From Hypomesus transpacificus (taxonomy: Eukaryota; Chordata; Actinopteri; Osmeriformes; Osmeridae), in assembly GCF_021917145.1 (NCBI RefSeq), contig NW_025813848.1, forward strand, positions 38,102-102,101: DNA of 64,000 nucleotides, in the 5' to 3' direction. How positions within the stretch are numbered: position 1 is the first letter of the stretch; every line of letters starts with the position of its first letter. A program made the translations under genes and the position numbers. Positions 1 through 32,437 of the stretch are shown piece by piece. The notes below the pieces were generated by a model. It was not told the DNA's origin, ran no database searches, and was given only the letters and a program-made list of their open reading frames with translations.

Positions 1-1104
1 TGTGTTTTAAAAATGAGAATGTGTTTAGAGTTTTGCTGAAAATTCTAAGTGAGATCTGCAAATAGTGTTTTACCATGTGAAATGGTTTAAGATATTGACA
101 ACAGACAGGCACAATTAGCTACATGAGTTCAGGCAACTGAGAAATTTGTTCAGCCAATGGGTTTTAGTGTTTTAGCAATTGAGAAAAACTGTAATGGTCC
201 TGTCTGACTCTTTTTCTGGCTATCCCAGGACAGGGCCAGACACACTGGTGTCTGTCTAGGATCGGCTCATGGCCATTGGCCAGGGTGGTGCAGGACCATT
301 CTAAGGTCCAGGATAGGCTCAGAGCATGTCAGGTCACCCAGGACTCCCTAAGAAGAACTATTTTTGTCTCTCCCAGGCTAAATCTGGATCCTCATGGGAT
401 TGTGACAGAAGCCCATGTTAATCCAGGTCAGTCAGGGTCGCGACCTCTCAACCCTCCCAGCCCCTCCTCCCGCACCTTACTAAACACCCGCCACACTGAG
501 CCTTGCTCACCTAACCCCATTTACTGACAGGGCAGCCAGCCAATGGGGTTAGATTCACCTGGGCTAGATGTGATTGGGTGGTATGTGGGTGGGACTAATC
601 ATGTGTGTAGAAAGCAGCTCAGGTGGACCTGTTGGGCTGAGTCAGCAGGACAGCCAGCTCTCCACACCCTGGAACAAGCACATGTGACATCACAATGCCA
701 CGTCCCTGGTAGTGTAACCCAGCACTTTAACAGATTGGGTGAGAATGATGTTGCTTAGATAGAGACAAACTAAAATGTGGGAGTGTGAGACAGTGGGAAG
801 GGATGAGTATACTGTAGACATGGGTTAAAATATATAAATACTATATGAAGTCATATGTGACATCATGTTATATCTAGATTTGCCTTGTTTGAAGATTACA
901 CCATGCCTTTAGTGCAGTTCACTTTTCAGACAATAGGTGGCACCACTGAATTGTACTACAAAAAATGGCCAAGACCAGTCATGTCCAACAGTCTTGTGTC
1001 ATCTCGTCTGTGAGATTACAGAGATGGGCACCGTGGAATCATTGTGTCAGTGTGAGTAGCTCAGTCACTGTAACCCTGTTTGATAGCAGACCTGATCCCA
1101 TCCC

Positions 1105-1214
<110 letters not shown>

Positions 1215-1664
1215 CTCCTCACACGTTACCTCATGGATAGGGCCACACACAGTTCTAAAGAATGGCAGAGTAAATACAAAACTGAAAACTGAAAAAAACC
1301 CTGGGGTCATTAGTTGCCCTCCCACACTCTCCCCCACACACAGGCCTTTAATCAACATCTAAAATGAGGCTGTTTACACAGGAGAAGTCAATGATCTTGA
1401 CATGTGCAGAATGTGTGTGTGGTTCCCCTCCAAGTTTTGCAACTCTGCCATGTTACCTAATCCCTTACTCACATGAGGGCTGCATGTATGCTGATCATCT
1501 CTAATAGCTGACCAGGGATCTGTTCTGAGCATTCATACTAGTGCCTACTGTGCACACACACCATTATTTACTATACACACAGACCCCAGTTCCTACAGAA
1601 CACACACCACAGTGCTTCAGGTTATTGTGTCTGGGGTATTTGTGTGCCAGTAGTCATAGTTCCA

Positions 1665-1789
1665 TTGGTGGTTCCCTTGGTGGGTTCCTTGGTGGTTCCC
1701 TTGGTGGGTTCCTTGGTGGTTCCCTTGGTGGGTTCCTTGGTGGGTTCCTTGGTGGTTCCCTTGGTGGGTTCCTTGGTGGTTCCCTTGGT
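1665..1789. repeat. minisatellite, 12/24-bp unit
   Basis: Alternating GGTGGTTCCCTT and GGTGGGTTCCTT half-units form a higher-order 24-bp repeat, with one block where the GGTGGGTTCCTT half-unit is doubled. Both strands are open through the array, which creates artefactual frames such as GGSLGGFL. Confidence 0.95.
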
Positions 1790-4529
1790 CCCCAGGCTAT
1801 TGTTATGCACGACTTTCACCCTGTTGATCCTGGTTATGTTTTCGATCTACTTTGGAAGTCCTGTCCTTAAGATAGGTCCGAAAAGGTCAAGCAAGTTGTT
1901 AGTTTGTAGAATCTTACGGTAATACATTCTAAGGTGTTACCCAAAGGATGAAGCTTAGAAAGTGGCCCAAAAGATAAGAGCCTGATCTACACATATATAA
2001 CCTCATGTTCATGCAGTTGTGTGAGAGGGAACAATGGGTGAAGCGCAAACAGTGAGGCTAGGAGAGAAAGATAATATTAGAAAACGGAAAATAAAGTAGA
2101 GAGAAGAAAAGAAAGATGATAAACAGGAGAAGGAGAGAAGAGCAGAGAGAGCTAGAGAGCTAGCCAATAGTTTTTTTCACAGTTTTCCCATCAGTGTGGG
2201 CAAGAGACATAGACAGATACTTAAAAGAGAGAGTGGCAACAAGAACATTGTATAATGCGTGTCCGTTTGACTGCTGAGGAAGGGATCTGGCATGAGCGTG
2301 AATAAGACCTTTGTTTTCTATGATGCGCGTGGCTAGTAATAGAATAAAAGGTAGTCCTCAACCATATTCTGTCACCAACCGTTCCACCCCCCCCCCCCCC
2401 CCTGCTGTACAAATTTGTTTTTCAGCTTACCCAGAATGGCATTATGGCACGGTGACAGCAGGTAAGGACGATGACAGACCTTCCCGTAGAACGTGTGTGT
2501 GTGTGAGAGAGAAAGCAGGACGTAAAAATAATAGACGAATGTTCCTTGTCTTTATATACAGTTATGATGTGCATTAAAGGTGATTTATTTCACCCTAATG
2601 GCCACCTTTAAGGTCATTAGTAGCCACATTTCTGTCCTGAACAGGTGTCTGGTGTGACCTTCTACTGCAGAGGTTGTTAGAGAATTAAAAACATGAATCT
2701 ATAAGATTCAGGAAGGAACTCAATTATCTCCTCATCATTTTAAGTGTGAAGGACTGAAGAGGACCACTGCCATTTGAAAGTTACCGCAATTGGTCACCCT
2801 ATTGTTATAAATCATAATAAACACTATATAATAGATAAAATGAGAAATTAACATTTCACAATAGATTTTAAGCTGGAATGTTATTATATATGTGTGTATC
2901 TACATACTACTGCGACATAACGGTTCTATATTTATTACAGATTTGTATTATTCTTTATTATAACTCTGACGGCCGTTGACAGGTAGCCAGACGATAGCCT
3001 AATGGGACTCCCAATGCTAGGTTGTGGAGTTTGTCTCTATCCATCTGTCTTTCTGTCATGTCTCCAGACCACCGTAACTGCTCTTATGTTTGGTCTTTGC
3101 TACAGATGAACTAGCTTGTGCGTGAGCTCACAAGCTTGTCTGTTTTGACTTTTGCCAGTTACACAGTTACAGTAAAGGCTCTTTCAGACTTGGCTTAAAG
3201 ACAGACCGTCGATGCAAGTGGACCTACTTTGACTACACTTGATTCAGATGACATGGTATAAGAAAAGAGATATGGCAATCTCAATGCTGCAAACCTGTAG
3301 TGGTAACTCGGTCAAATTGAATGCCATCTTAGATGTTTGTAAATGCTCAATCAATTCTTCCAAGATCTGAACTCATTACCAGGAACCGGTATATTAGTTA
3401 TACATAATGGATATAATACATATTTCTGTAAGCTCCACATTTACACCCTTTGTCAGCCTGAAGTTCATCTTTCAGTCTTCTCACAATGATTGACATTGCT
3501 CAGAGTTAGAGAAAATTGATTCTTGCTCCCCTTTGGAAGATTCATATCTTTGACCTGTGATTGGTCATTAACAACCCATTAGGAAGAGCGATAACCAGGA
3601 AGTGACACGTTGTTCTGTATATGATCTGGAGTGGGAAATCTCATTTTTATTATCTTTGGTGAACTGGGTCTGACTATAAGATTTCTGGCTTTTTTTTGGC
3701 TTTGTGGGTCCCAAAACACGTGGACATGTCAAATGTATGGATTCAGTCAACCTCCAGTAAAACTTTGTAAGCTTAAGCTTACGTGTAAAACGTGTGGAAG
3801 TCAAGATAAAACGGTGATGTTCTTGTGGTGAAGTAACTATCATAAGGTCAATTTCATCATGTGTTAGACACTTGAAAAAACCTTTGACCTGTATTAAATG
3901 AAAACAGGATCATGACTCTTTGAAATGTAATAGTTTTCTCTCTAAATCGTATTAGGTGGACATTTTAGCCAATACATTTTTTTTCCAACAGAGCCAGATC
4001 AATAAAATTGATTGTGTAGGGGTTCCCCAATATAATAATAACACAACAATACATTTTCTTTTTGACCATAAATAGTTTAGTTTTCACTTATGTTCACTGT
4101 TCTGCCGATATATCAATAGCTTGAGAGACTTCAGGGCCCAGGACCAGGCACACAGCGGAAGCTGTGGATAAAGAAAGGCAACAGCGACACATATAACCCT
4201 AACCCTAATAGGGATTCATCACTCAAAAAGGTTTATCTTCTGCATATCATGTCAAATGAATGACTAAGAGTCTGAATTTTTCAGATCGTAAAACATGTAC
4301 GCCTAGAGAAGAAGGGATGAGGAAATAGAAAGGAGGACAAGCAGGACAAGGGAAAAGTTATTTAACAGCTGCGTAAACAGATAAACAATCTGTCATCTCC
4401 TGTTTTCTAGTAACTCACCACGGCTCTAATACTGTAGTACATCCCAGTTGGTCCATCCCTGTTCTATCTCTGTTTCCAGCCTTGTAATTGAGGCCTTTAA
4501 TTACAGTGCTGGTGTTTGCAAAAGCATAT

Positions 4530-4846
4530 TAGTCTGGAAACTCTCAGTTCGTTTTTGATTTTCAAGGGGTTTTATCATCTGGCTCAGACCAAAATGCCTC
4601 TGGACGCGATTGGATGTAAACAACCAATCAGAGCAATGAAACGTCATCTTGGTTGTTTACGAAAATGCCCCAACAACTATATCCAGTCATGGTTTCAAAC
4701 CGGCTCATTATTAAATAAACGATTGTGATTGGCCCAGCAATATCCAGGCCGGATGGAAATCTGTTTGAATGGGTGGGTGGCCAGACCCATTTGCCAGAGC
4801 AAATAAAACATAATCTTGCAGATGGGTTTGGTTCCCAGGCCACTAG
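4530..4846 (+). mobile_element. dispersed non-autonomous element, copy A
   Basis: About 300 bp that matches, in inverse orientation, the segment at 39838-40138. Shared blocks include the core ATGAAACGTCA followed by CTTGGTTGTTTACG, then TTGTGATTGGCC, then GGTGGCCAGACCCAT, then AGAGCAAATAAAACA, ending in GGTTCCCAG. The ends are loosely complementary (CTGG near the start, CCAGG near the end), which suggests a short-TIR MITE. It has no coding capacity. The family is not identified. Confidence 0.6.
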
Positions 4847-7800
4847 ATACACTTATTAACTCCCCAGCAGAAATGCGGATCCATCACAGTCAATGATGCA
4901 AGCAAGCCAGATATGGAAATCTCTGACATTATATTGTAATGTGCACATGTATTCTTGAAATGTAGTTATACGATATGCCCAAGCTACAACAATACCTTTG
5001 TTTATGATATCATATTTGTTACACAACAAATTATGATAGATTTACGTACTATTTCCTCTGTTACTGTAATGTGAGCCTACAGCTAGATGTGCCTCTGCTC
5101 TCCAATAAATGAAATTCCCTCGAGCTAAAGGTCTCTAGTAGATATCCAATTGGTGCAACAGTTTTTAGGAGCACATTGACTGGCAACTTACCCCATTTGA
5201 ACTGACTTATTCTGCATGAGAAAACCCCCAACATTTTCTCATAAACAGAATTGTTTTAAGTTCAGGAAAGTGTATTTCCTTCGAACAATGTCTGCCTTAC
5301 AAAAATGATGAGAGACAGACATACTATAGAGGGGGTATCAGTGGGGTGACGGAGGGGAGAACTCTGTCTTAAACAGCCGTGTTCTGATTCTCTGTTCTGT
5401 GAAGCTTCCCAGAAAAGATATCTCGTTATGAATCCTTACCCCTATCAACATCCAATAACAAGGAGGAGTGAAATTTTTAGTACTAGTGCAGTCCCCATTG
5501 GCGGTGGATACTAGTGCAGTGCCAATTGATGGTTTCGCCAACACGACACTGCACATCCTTGGGTCCAACGTTCATAGTTAGACTGTGGGAGTTCAACCTC
5601 CTCAAAATGCCTGTGTGTCATTTTATTTAACATCCCACACATTGCCTGTCGAGTACATCAGGCCCAACACTGCCTCCAGCTCCAGTAACATCCTCAACGC
5701 TACTCTCGGAGAGGCTAATGTTCTCACAGCTCATTTAACGGTTTTCCGGTAAAGACTGGTCAGGTCAGGAGACTGTGTGGCGGGGTTGGGGCCTTGATTA
5801 CAGTCTACGATCCTCTCATGAAGGCGATACTCCCACCTGGGAGGGGTTATGATACGCTGACACAGCAGGCATGGACATTATTATCTACGGTGGACGCTGT
5901 GGTATTTTAACCTCCAACATAGCAGGGCAGATCCAAGTGAAAGTGGTTTATAAGATTAGGGAAAGCAGGCTGGCTGAACACAAAACCACATCCAGATCAA
6001 TTTCACTACTTTGAAAGTTGAATGTAGTGCAGCCAGGTAAATAAAATGTTGGTGATTTGATCTAAGTTATATATATCTACGACAGGCTATTTATATAATA
6101 TCATACAGGTTTACCGTAGAGTTGTATCAATTTATTATATATTTTACCTCATACATCTGTTTACATCTAACCATATCAGTACAGGATTTTATACACAACA
6201 TTTATTTATCACTTAGCATTTTCTTTTTTTCAGCAGATGTCAATACTGCAAAATCAAATATTGTTTACTCACAGTTGAACCAAAAGTGCAAGATGCAAAA
6301 ACTGGCAATTGAGGACAGGCATGCAAGGCAGGAAAAGAAGACTACAGGAAAAAACATCAACACATGACTTGCTACCATTGGAGCTCATGCCACAAAACAC
6401 ACTCAGACACTAACACACAAAACTAAGCCACAGTGCATGCCACAGCGCTTATCTATAAAGGCTACTGTGTACAGACACACACACACAATTTGAAGACTTT
6501 TTATAGGGCAGAAATGCTGTAGACACAAATGTAGCTAAAATATCCAGCAAGATTTATTTAGGTAGCTTATAAAGTCAAACAGAAACATTGCACACGCACG
6601 CACACACAAACAAACAAACACACACACAGAGTACACGGACACATTCATACAAAGCAACACATGCGCACACGTACGTACACACACAGATATGCATGCATAA
6701 TAACATCAGGTCCTTTTCTAAGACTATCTTTCCGACCCTGGCAGCTGAATGAAATGCTCTAGCAGGTGATGAGGTGAGTGAGAGAGTGGAGGAGACATCT
6801 TTGAACAAGCAGAGGTGGTTATCACAGCCCCTGGATTGTGGTGATTGGAATCATTTTGGTTTTTCTTTTGTTCATCTATTATTGTCTGTACAGGTCTGCA
6901 GGTTGAAGCTGGACTGAAGACATCTGAGTGGGAGCAGACGTCATAGGCTCCGTAATGGTGGTCCTCTATGGATAAAATTACATTCATACATCTTCTCCCT
7001 CAACATGCAGCGACAAGAACGCATTTTTATGCACACACAGACACAAACACAGGAGGACTTGGGAAAGGAATGTTGTAGAAGATTGAATTTCAGTCATATC
7101 AAGTCCCATGGGATGTAGGCCCTAGTGACCATGACAGGGACCCAGTGCAATGTTGTTGCATTACCTGGTTGACTTCTTCTGAACAGGAACCAATTATGAT
7201 TATGGCGGTGATTACCATGCACGTCCAACCCTGTGACACAAGGGTTCATAGTCCATAACACTGCAGAGACAGAAACTTGACAGAAACTTGTCATCTGCAG
7301 TTCAGGCCAGTTCAGCCTCTGTTCTTGTCCAAGTCATGTTCATTCATGTAATCGGGCATTCACATATGGAGCAGTGCGGCGGCAATAACGAAAGTCGGGA
7401 TTGGCAGTAGCTGCACGTAGCTTTCTACTTTGTCAACACCCACACAGAGCATTGAATCGGTACCAGCACAGCATTGCAAAGCCAGGAATCCCCGTGCTGT
7501 GCCTTTGCATAATGTGAATGCCCGTCGGGTTCTAATAAGATAATGGGTCAAATACATTATGAATACATTGTTTAAACGGTCCTGAAGCAGGTAAAACAAC
7601 TCACATGTTCCTATATGTAACTCAGAACTCTAATGTCTGTATAATAGCAGAGGTCCAGTGCACTTACAACAAGGGTCATTTTGCTTTGGTCTAGACAGGA
7701 CAGGACACTGCTAGTCCCACAGTCAGAGATGGGTGAACATGTAGTTCCTTCTCTGTCAGACGGAGTGGCTTTGCTCTGCTCTCCATCAATCCATCCAGTG

Positions 7801-7950
7801 TCTGACGCTCCTTCCATCTTTTGCCTTTTCCGAAGCTAACAATGTCAAATCTGTCCTGTCCTGTCCTAACCAATGCTGTCCCATTCCATCCTGTACAATC
7901 TTGTCCTTTTCCTGTCCTCTCTTAGCCAGTCTGTCAGGGTAAGAGGAGGG

Positions 7951-25325
<17,375 letters not shown>

Positions 25326-26130
25326 GGTGACTGGTGTGTGTGTGTAAGAGACAGAGCTTTAGAGAGCGGTTTTGTGTGAGTGAGAGACAGTGTGTGAGTA
25401 AGTAAATGAGTGAGATCGACTGTGTGTGTAGTGTGTGAGTGTGTGTGTGTCTGGAAGGATGTGAAAGATAAGGAACTCTCAGTGAGGAAGTTCTTGGATG
25501 TCCTCCATTAAAGCGACTCGCATTACTGCACGATGATGCGCAAGACAGGGACCTGTCAACCGGTCAGTGGATATCACACAACTGCAGCAGCACCAGAGGA
25601 AAGCCAACTTGTTGAGACCCATGGTCCACAGACACTGACTCAGAGCGTGATTCAATGGATTTTCCCTTTAAACCGTCTTAATTTCTGTTGTTTCAATCCC
25701 TTCAGTTACAGCAATCTCAAACGGTTGAAAAGTCACTTAAAAAATTACTCCCAAAAAGTTGTCATTTGAAACAGTTTATTCGGGGTTCCATTTTTGCCCG
25801 TTTTTTTAACACTACAGTCTCCGTCTTTAAACCTTAAAAACTAAGTGAATAACAATGAGTAACAACTACAGGAACGACGGCTTACCCTAAATATGGAACT
25901 CTCCTCTGCGAGAAATGTTCACCAACTGGCACTGATGATGATATTATCTTCTGCAAGTATAGTCCGTGTAGTCCTTGTCCGCAGAATAACGATGGACAGA
26001 ATCGGAGGTAGAGGATGTCTTCGCTCTTCAATTTTTTCACTTTTAAACTGGCGCACGCGTTTCGCTGCTAGCCGTGATCACTCGTAAAGTTCACGTATCC
26101 TGAGAGCTGTCTGGATCCCTCGCCCACGCC

Positions 26131-26333
<203 letters not shown>

Positions 26334-29300
26334 AATTACATGGAAGCCACTCTCTCTGTGGTATTACATGGGAGCCACTTTGGAATTGATCTGGCCAGTT
26401 CTTCCCCACTCATGCTTGGCAATTACAACCCGTTGTCTTGCAGTTGTTGACAGTAAGATCAATTGTCAGTGAATACAGTGTTATTGATATTGAGGTGATC
26501 TTACTGTTGCACTGTTTCTAGTGAAACATACCGAACGTTTCTTGGCACAAACTACTTAAACACCATAAGTGCACTTCTGGCTATATATTATATGTATGTA
26601 CTTGGACACTATTTATTTAGGATGAAATTGATGTTAAGTTACCTGGGCAGAACGTTCGCTTAAATCCTCTCAAGTAAGTTTTTACTATTGCTACTGAATG
26701 TTACCCACAGCCAACAATATTAAGGTATCGTTTTTGCAATGCATTTGACTACTGGTGTAGTATAAGGCCTGAGAGACCCCAAAAAAGCATTGGGGATGTC
26801 TTGGCCTGGCAAGATTAATGGAACAAACCACACCTGTGTTAAGGCGGGATCCAACACTAGTAAATGAGCCATAATACTGTGCTATTACAGAACCTGTAGC
26901 TCCGGTACAGAGGACAGCATATGCTTATTATCATACCAACACATCGTAATAAAGACTCACACACACCAGGGTGTATGAATGCCAGAGATCATACTCTCCA
27001 GTTGGCTGGTTGTCTGAGCTGGCTGGTTAAACATGTCTGTTGGGTTTGGTAAAGCCAACAGTATTTATTTGTCACTCATCCTGGTTTAACACAAAGCATG
27101 TCAATAGAGTTCGAGGATTGTGTGTGGGTGCGCGGGTGCAATTTGGGAATAAGAACATTCAGTTAAACATTAAAGCGGCATTGGGGCATGAAAGACACTT
27201 GTTCTCTCACGTGAAATACACAAACATATAGACTGACAACTTGCAAATGTCTTGTCAACATGGGAAAATGTCTCCCCTCACGCCTAATGACCTGTGTGAT
27301 CATCAGCAGTCCATTCCAAACCCTGCTGTTGAACTAATGGAGATGGAGACAGGCAAACTGTGTGACAATATGTGTGTGTTTTGTGTATGTGTGTGTACTG
27401 AATGCGCGTGTGTGGCGATGGATGTGCTGCAGCAGGTGTTCCAGAGCCTGTCCTGCACATGGCCCATGCAGGGCCAGGGCTCGGGGGAGGACATGGGGCT
27501 CTTGAGCGCTGCTCTGTGTCATGGGAATCTGTTTCCATCTGGACCAGAGTGTGATGAAATTGAACTGTTGCAGAGTATGAGTATCAGACAGAGAGAGAGG
27601 GAGAGAGGGAGGGAGGCAGCAATAAAGGGGAAAGAAAGTAACATTAAAAAAAGGGGTATGGAAAAGACAAAGAAGAGACACAGAAGAAAGGAGAGAAATA
27701 ACATGTTTTTCCTCTTGCTCCATAACATAATTTGAATGAAAATGTTGCAAGTTAATGAACATTTATCTGGAAATCGTTTAAATACATTTTACTACTGTCA
27801 TGGGTCCCCCCTAGACGAGTTCTTGGAAATGGGAACAGTACTATAAATTAACTGAAACCATTTCAGTGTCTTTTAGGGTGTCTCTGTGTGTTCTTGCGTG
27901 TCTTTGTGTGTGTTCGTGATTTGTTTGCATGTGCATTAGCGTGTGCAGTCAGCTGATTACAATCAGTTTCTAGTTACAGGGCTAGAGTTGAGTAGTGGTA
28001 TGGATCAATGGATAGAGTTAAAATAATGTTAACTGAATGTTTGTTGATAGTTTGCATCCATAACTGTGGATGACACCTCCCTTTGAACGATAAACAGTTT
28101 TGTCTTTGTCTTCTTGACGATGGACGTTTATTCTAAACGTGGGATAGGATTAGTTTTTAGAGAGACTTGACATCTGTCTTTTTAATGTCATAGGTCACTT
28201 TGCGAACTTTGCACAGCTCCATGACATGAAGCCTCCAGTTAGAGAAGGCAAGGAGACAGTTGGGCCTAGCAGGTGATGAGTTAAAAGGAAAGAAATGGGA
28301 GTACAGCCTGATGTGCCCTTGGAGATTCCATGGAAACTATATTTGCTGTATTAACTTTACCATCTGCATCAGCGTATTCAGACATTAAAATCACCTGTCT
28401 GTCTCGCTAATTTCCATACTGGGTTCTTTTCCGTCTTCGAGAAGCTGGAGCCCTCTCTCACCCTGACACAGCCAGTCCAAATAAACAAGCTGAGTGAATG
28501 AGAAGAGACTGCCAAACGAGTAATGACAGGTTCAGTAGCTCTGCTTTCTTTCTGCATGTGACTGTTTATGTCCCCACCTCTCCTGCAGCCTCTCTACCTG
28601 ATTGTGTGTTGTGCTGTTTGAAATCTTGCTTGGTAGGCAATTTAATGTCTTTACAAACTTTGTACCCTAACACTTTTCTCCACTCGATTCTGACCATTTG
28701 TTTCTCCTGGTGTGATTGTCTTGTAACAAAGTGAATGGCAGGAGGAAATTGCATGCTTGCCCACATTTCTGAGATGACAGAAATGCTGATATTTTTTAAG
28801 AAGTGCTTCAGAGGGAGTAGAAAAAGCCTGTTGTCGGCACTGTTACATTGAGACACTTTGAAATGTGGGTGTGTGTTATTTTTTCCTATATTTACAAACT
28901 TAAAAGTACTCAAAATCGTATTACTGTTTTGAGCATTAATGTTTGATGATACATTGTGAGTGACGTTGATCTGGGGTCAGTGGTGTTGGTTGGCTGTGAT
29001 CACGTGAGCATTCATAGGTCTGATCCTGGATCACCAACATAGCAGACACAGAACTATTTAACATATAATCTGTTCAGCCAAGCCTGAACACATCTCTCTA
29101 TCCCTGATCTGTCTACCGCTCTGCCAATTATAAAACTGTCCTGTTCTCTTGGGCTTCTCTATCTCTCTAGGTTGTTTGAAGGATGAAACACTTCTTCCCC
29201 CCTCCTTCTATTCCTTGTTCTGATTGGCTGGCAGGAGGAGAGGGGAAAATAAGCTAACAGATGACCATGGGCATTGTCATAGCATGGTTTACCCCGGAGC

Positions 29301-30515
29301 AGACTGTAAAACACAACACTGTGGCATCTTTCAATAAACATAAGACACACACGCACACACACCCACTGACACACACAGGCAGGCAGGCAGGCACGCAGAC
29401 ACACACACACCCAGACAAGCAGTAATAGAGGCGTACACCAGGGTTCATCATAGATTAATACAAGCACAACCAGGGAGACCAACATAAATATACCAGAAAA
29501 CATTTCCTCTGTGCTCATAAGTCTCTGTTATTTACATTAGCCCATATTGAGATGAATAGGCTGGTTGGAGGTACTGGCGTCTGTCTTACTTGATTCACTG
29601 TGCAGACCTTTACTGTGGGTGTTTGGCTTTGTTCAACCATACATGGATTTAGGAGTAGTTGAATTGAGGGAGCATGCTCAGTATTGCTCTGGTCAGTGGT
29701 CATTAGAACTTGATTAGTCCCCGTTTAAAATAGGTTGGGTGTGAATGAGCAGTGAACAAGGGCTGGACAAGGGTTGGATGATGAGCGGATGAGGTGTGGA
29801 CAAGAAGCGGACGAGGAGTGGATGAAAGATCACAGTCACATGGCGTGGGATGAGTCTGATGGTCTTAAATCTGCTGCATGGTTGCCCCCGCCTGGTGACC
29901 ACCCATACAGAACCATTCTAAAGCCATAGACAAGTACTTACTGTCTTGGATGTGCATACACACTATGGTAGCAACGGTTTCCTATTAGTAAAGAAAATGG
30001 ACCATGAAAACTGTTAAAAACCACTAACCACAACAAAAATGTCGTTATTTCTCTATATTTCTCCTCTCTCTCTTTATCTCTCTCCAAAGCATAGTAAACT
30101 CACACCCTCACCAAACACATTCAACAGAAAATGGTGCTCTCTACTGTCTAAATGGAAAAATGTTATCTTCCTGGCTTGAATTGGCCTGGGAAAACACCAA
30201 GATCACAGTCAGAACAATGTTACGTGTCTGCTTTGATGCATGTTCCTCGGTTTGAGCCTCTTCCTTCATTGTGCAAGGCACATGTGAACAACAGGAACTG
30301 CCAACAGCATGACACACACTCACATATTACATATCTTCTGGTCTGGATGAAAGGTGCCCACATAGTATACTGTACTGTGAATGACATTTTGGGCTAATGT
30401 ACAATGAATGTACTTTAATAGTTGTTTAAAAGGGGTTTACAGTTTACAGAAGGGATTTGGGTCAAGCCTGATACAATGAATGCTGATTCTCCATTTGGTA
30501 GAGATACCACCTGTA

Positions 30516-30965
30516 GTTGTATGACACTTAACTAGGGGACGTGAAGTCTAGAGACGGGAAGTCTGGGTGACCTGGGAGAGTTCTTGTCACCTGGGGGGAA
30601 GAAGCAGTTAGTCTAAAGACGATGTGGATTCAACCGTATTGTTGTAAGGAGTTAACCAATGACAGAAGAGATTTGGTATAGTTGCATGTCGTATCTATAA
30701 AAAGGTTTGTTGAAGAATGTTCTTGGGGGTTCAGGGCCATCAGCTGCGTAGTGCTGGTGGGCTGGATTCTTCCGGTTCCATTCTAGGATGCTAGATGGAG
30801 CTTAATGGAATTGTCTATGTGTTATTGTCTTATGTTTGTGTGTCAAAGATGTTATGTTGGTGACGTTATTATGTTGACGTCATATGTCAAATAAACATTA
30901 ACTCTGTACTTCACCCGACTTCAGCTTTACGGTTGATTCTCTCAAAAACTTCCACGACTGTACCA
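30516..30965 (+). mobile_element. possible solo LTR of a retroelement
   Basis: A ~450-bp segment is arranged like U3-R-U5: promoter-like sequence, a TATA box (CTATAAAAAGG, about 30696), then about 190 bp later a poly(A) signal (CAAATAAACA, about 30889), then a short C/T-rich segment ending near CCAATCCCAGCACA. No gag or pol reading frame flanks it. I could not settle the ends or a target-site duplication. A short pol II promoter with a close poly(A) signal could also be a small non-coding transcript unit. Confidence 0.4.
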
Positions 30966-31842
30966 ATCCCAGCACAATCCATCTCACAGTCAAGTATGTT
31001 CTTCTCCAACAGTAATGAAATCAAAGTCCTGTGTCCACACATCCACTCATCATGTGTCCAGCGATCTCCCCACAGGGATCAGAAGATCATCAAAAGCAAT
31101 TAAAGGTCAGATAAGAAAGGGGCAAATAGATCTATATCAGAATTTAAATACAGTGTATACAGAATACCGTTACTCCAGTGGAACTAACAATTGCATTATG
31201 TGGGCAATATACTCGTGAAATGGATGACGCAGTTTTATTGAAAAAAGTACAAATATTAAACCCACACAGACCTTGTTATGCATCTCATTCGCCTTGGTTT
31301 AATTTTCCATGGTGATGCACATAAGGGCTGGTGTCAGTTTGATTTGCGTTGCTCTCACCTGACAATGTTCGCAAGGCTCTAATTGCCAGGTCACAGACCT
31401 CTAAACTGGGAATCGAACAGATTTCCCTTCCGCTCTCTCTCCGACCTCATGACAATACTGGCAGCTCACTCTGAGAAGATGTCATCCATCCAGCCGTCAT
31501 CCATCTGACATCCTGGCCCGAGTGTAGAATCCAAGAAAACGTTCTGGACCCGTCCGAATCAGAGACTGATTCCCAGAGCTTTACCTCCTGGAATCTATTA
31601 GTTCTGTCTAACGCCTGAGCTGGGCCCAAGATGGCCACCTCTGTCTGGTAAACATGTTTCCCTTCCGGCTATGGACAAGAATCAAAACAAACCTTCAAGT
31701 TGGTTCAAGATGGAGGAGGTGGCACTCGACGAGACTCTGCATTGTTTTCCTCAAGCCACATGCGAGGAATGCTGTCTACAGACAACCACCATCTCATGAC
31801 CAGTGAAGCTTTGTGTGTGCCTGTCGAAGGAATAAGGCAGAT

Positions 31843-31939
31843 CCTCCCAGTATACCCTGACCTCTGTAACCCTAACCCCAGGATCCTGGCTGCTAGGCCT
31901 CCCAGTACACCCTGACCTCTGTAACCCTAACCCCAGGAT
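31843..31939 (+). repeat. two-copy 42-bp tandem duplication
   Basis: 31843-31884 and 31898-31939 are nearly identical (CCTCCCAGTA, T or C, then ACCCTGACCTCTGTAACCC). Each includes TAACCCTAACCCC, and they are 55 bp apart. They lie immediately before the 392-bp repeat copy 1. Confidence 0.9.
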
Positions 31940-31952
31940 AATGGAAGCAGAA

Positions 31953-32344
31953 GCAGGCCAGTTCCGAACTAGGTAGAACTGAGTACACTCCCTTGTTTAG
32001 CATTGAACAGAAAAGCGACACATGATCTTCATGATGATGTCTGTGTGATGTCTTTTATTGCCCCATATGAAGCTGCGGGCGAGTAGTACAACAAACAACA
32101 TGAGACAATTTTGTACAACAAACAGTCATTAGACCTGACAAATCAGGTCAGTTTCCACATAATGTGTAAGGTAATACCATATAAAGTAATATCACATTCA
32201 CTGACAGGATAAAGGACTAGTGATAGGGTAGCTTTCACATGCTATACGTTGACCCCTCCCACCTAGGAGTGTGCTAAGGTCAGGGTGTATGAGGAATTGA
32301 ATGGGTTTCAAGTTGTTAAACTTCCCAACCCCGATCCTAACCCT
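31953..32344 (+). repeat. 392-bp direct repeat, copy 1
   Basis: Begins GCAGGCCAGTTCCGAACTAG and ends CCCCGATCCTAACCCT. It matches 38991-39382 at the same length with roughly a dozen differences (about 97% identical by eye). Both copies are followed within ~15 bp by a (CT)n tract. No coding capacity. Either a young dispersed repeat or a local duplication. Confidence 0.9.
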
Positions 32345-32350
32345 CCCCCC

Positions 32351-32357
<7 letters not shown>

Positions 32358-32415
<58 letters not shown>

Positions 32416-32437
32416 TATCTCTCTCTCTCTCTCTTTC
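32358..32437. repeat. (CT)n microsatellite following the 392-bp repeat
   Basis: About 80 bp of CT repeat with GT and AT interruptions. The same kind of tract follows copy 2 at 39391-39430, so it may belong to the repeat unit. Confidence 0.95.

Noticed and set aside
4195..4210. Telomere-like ccctaa repeat
   Set aside because: Only two units; also found as isolated CCTAACCC elsewhere in the window.
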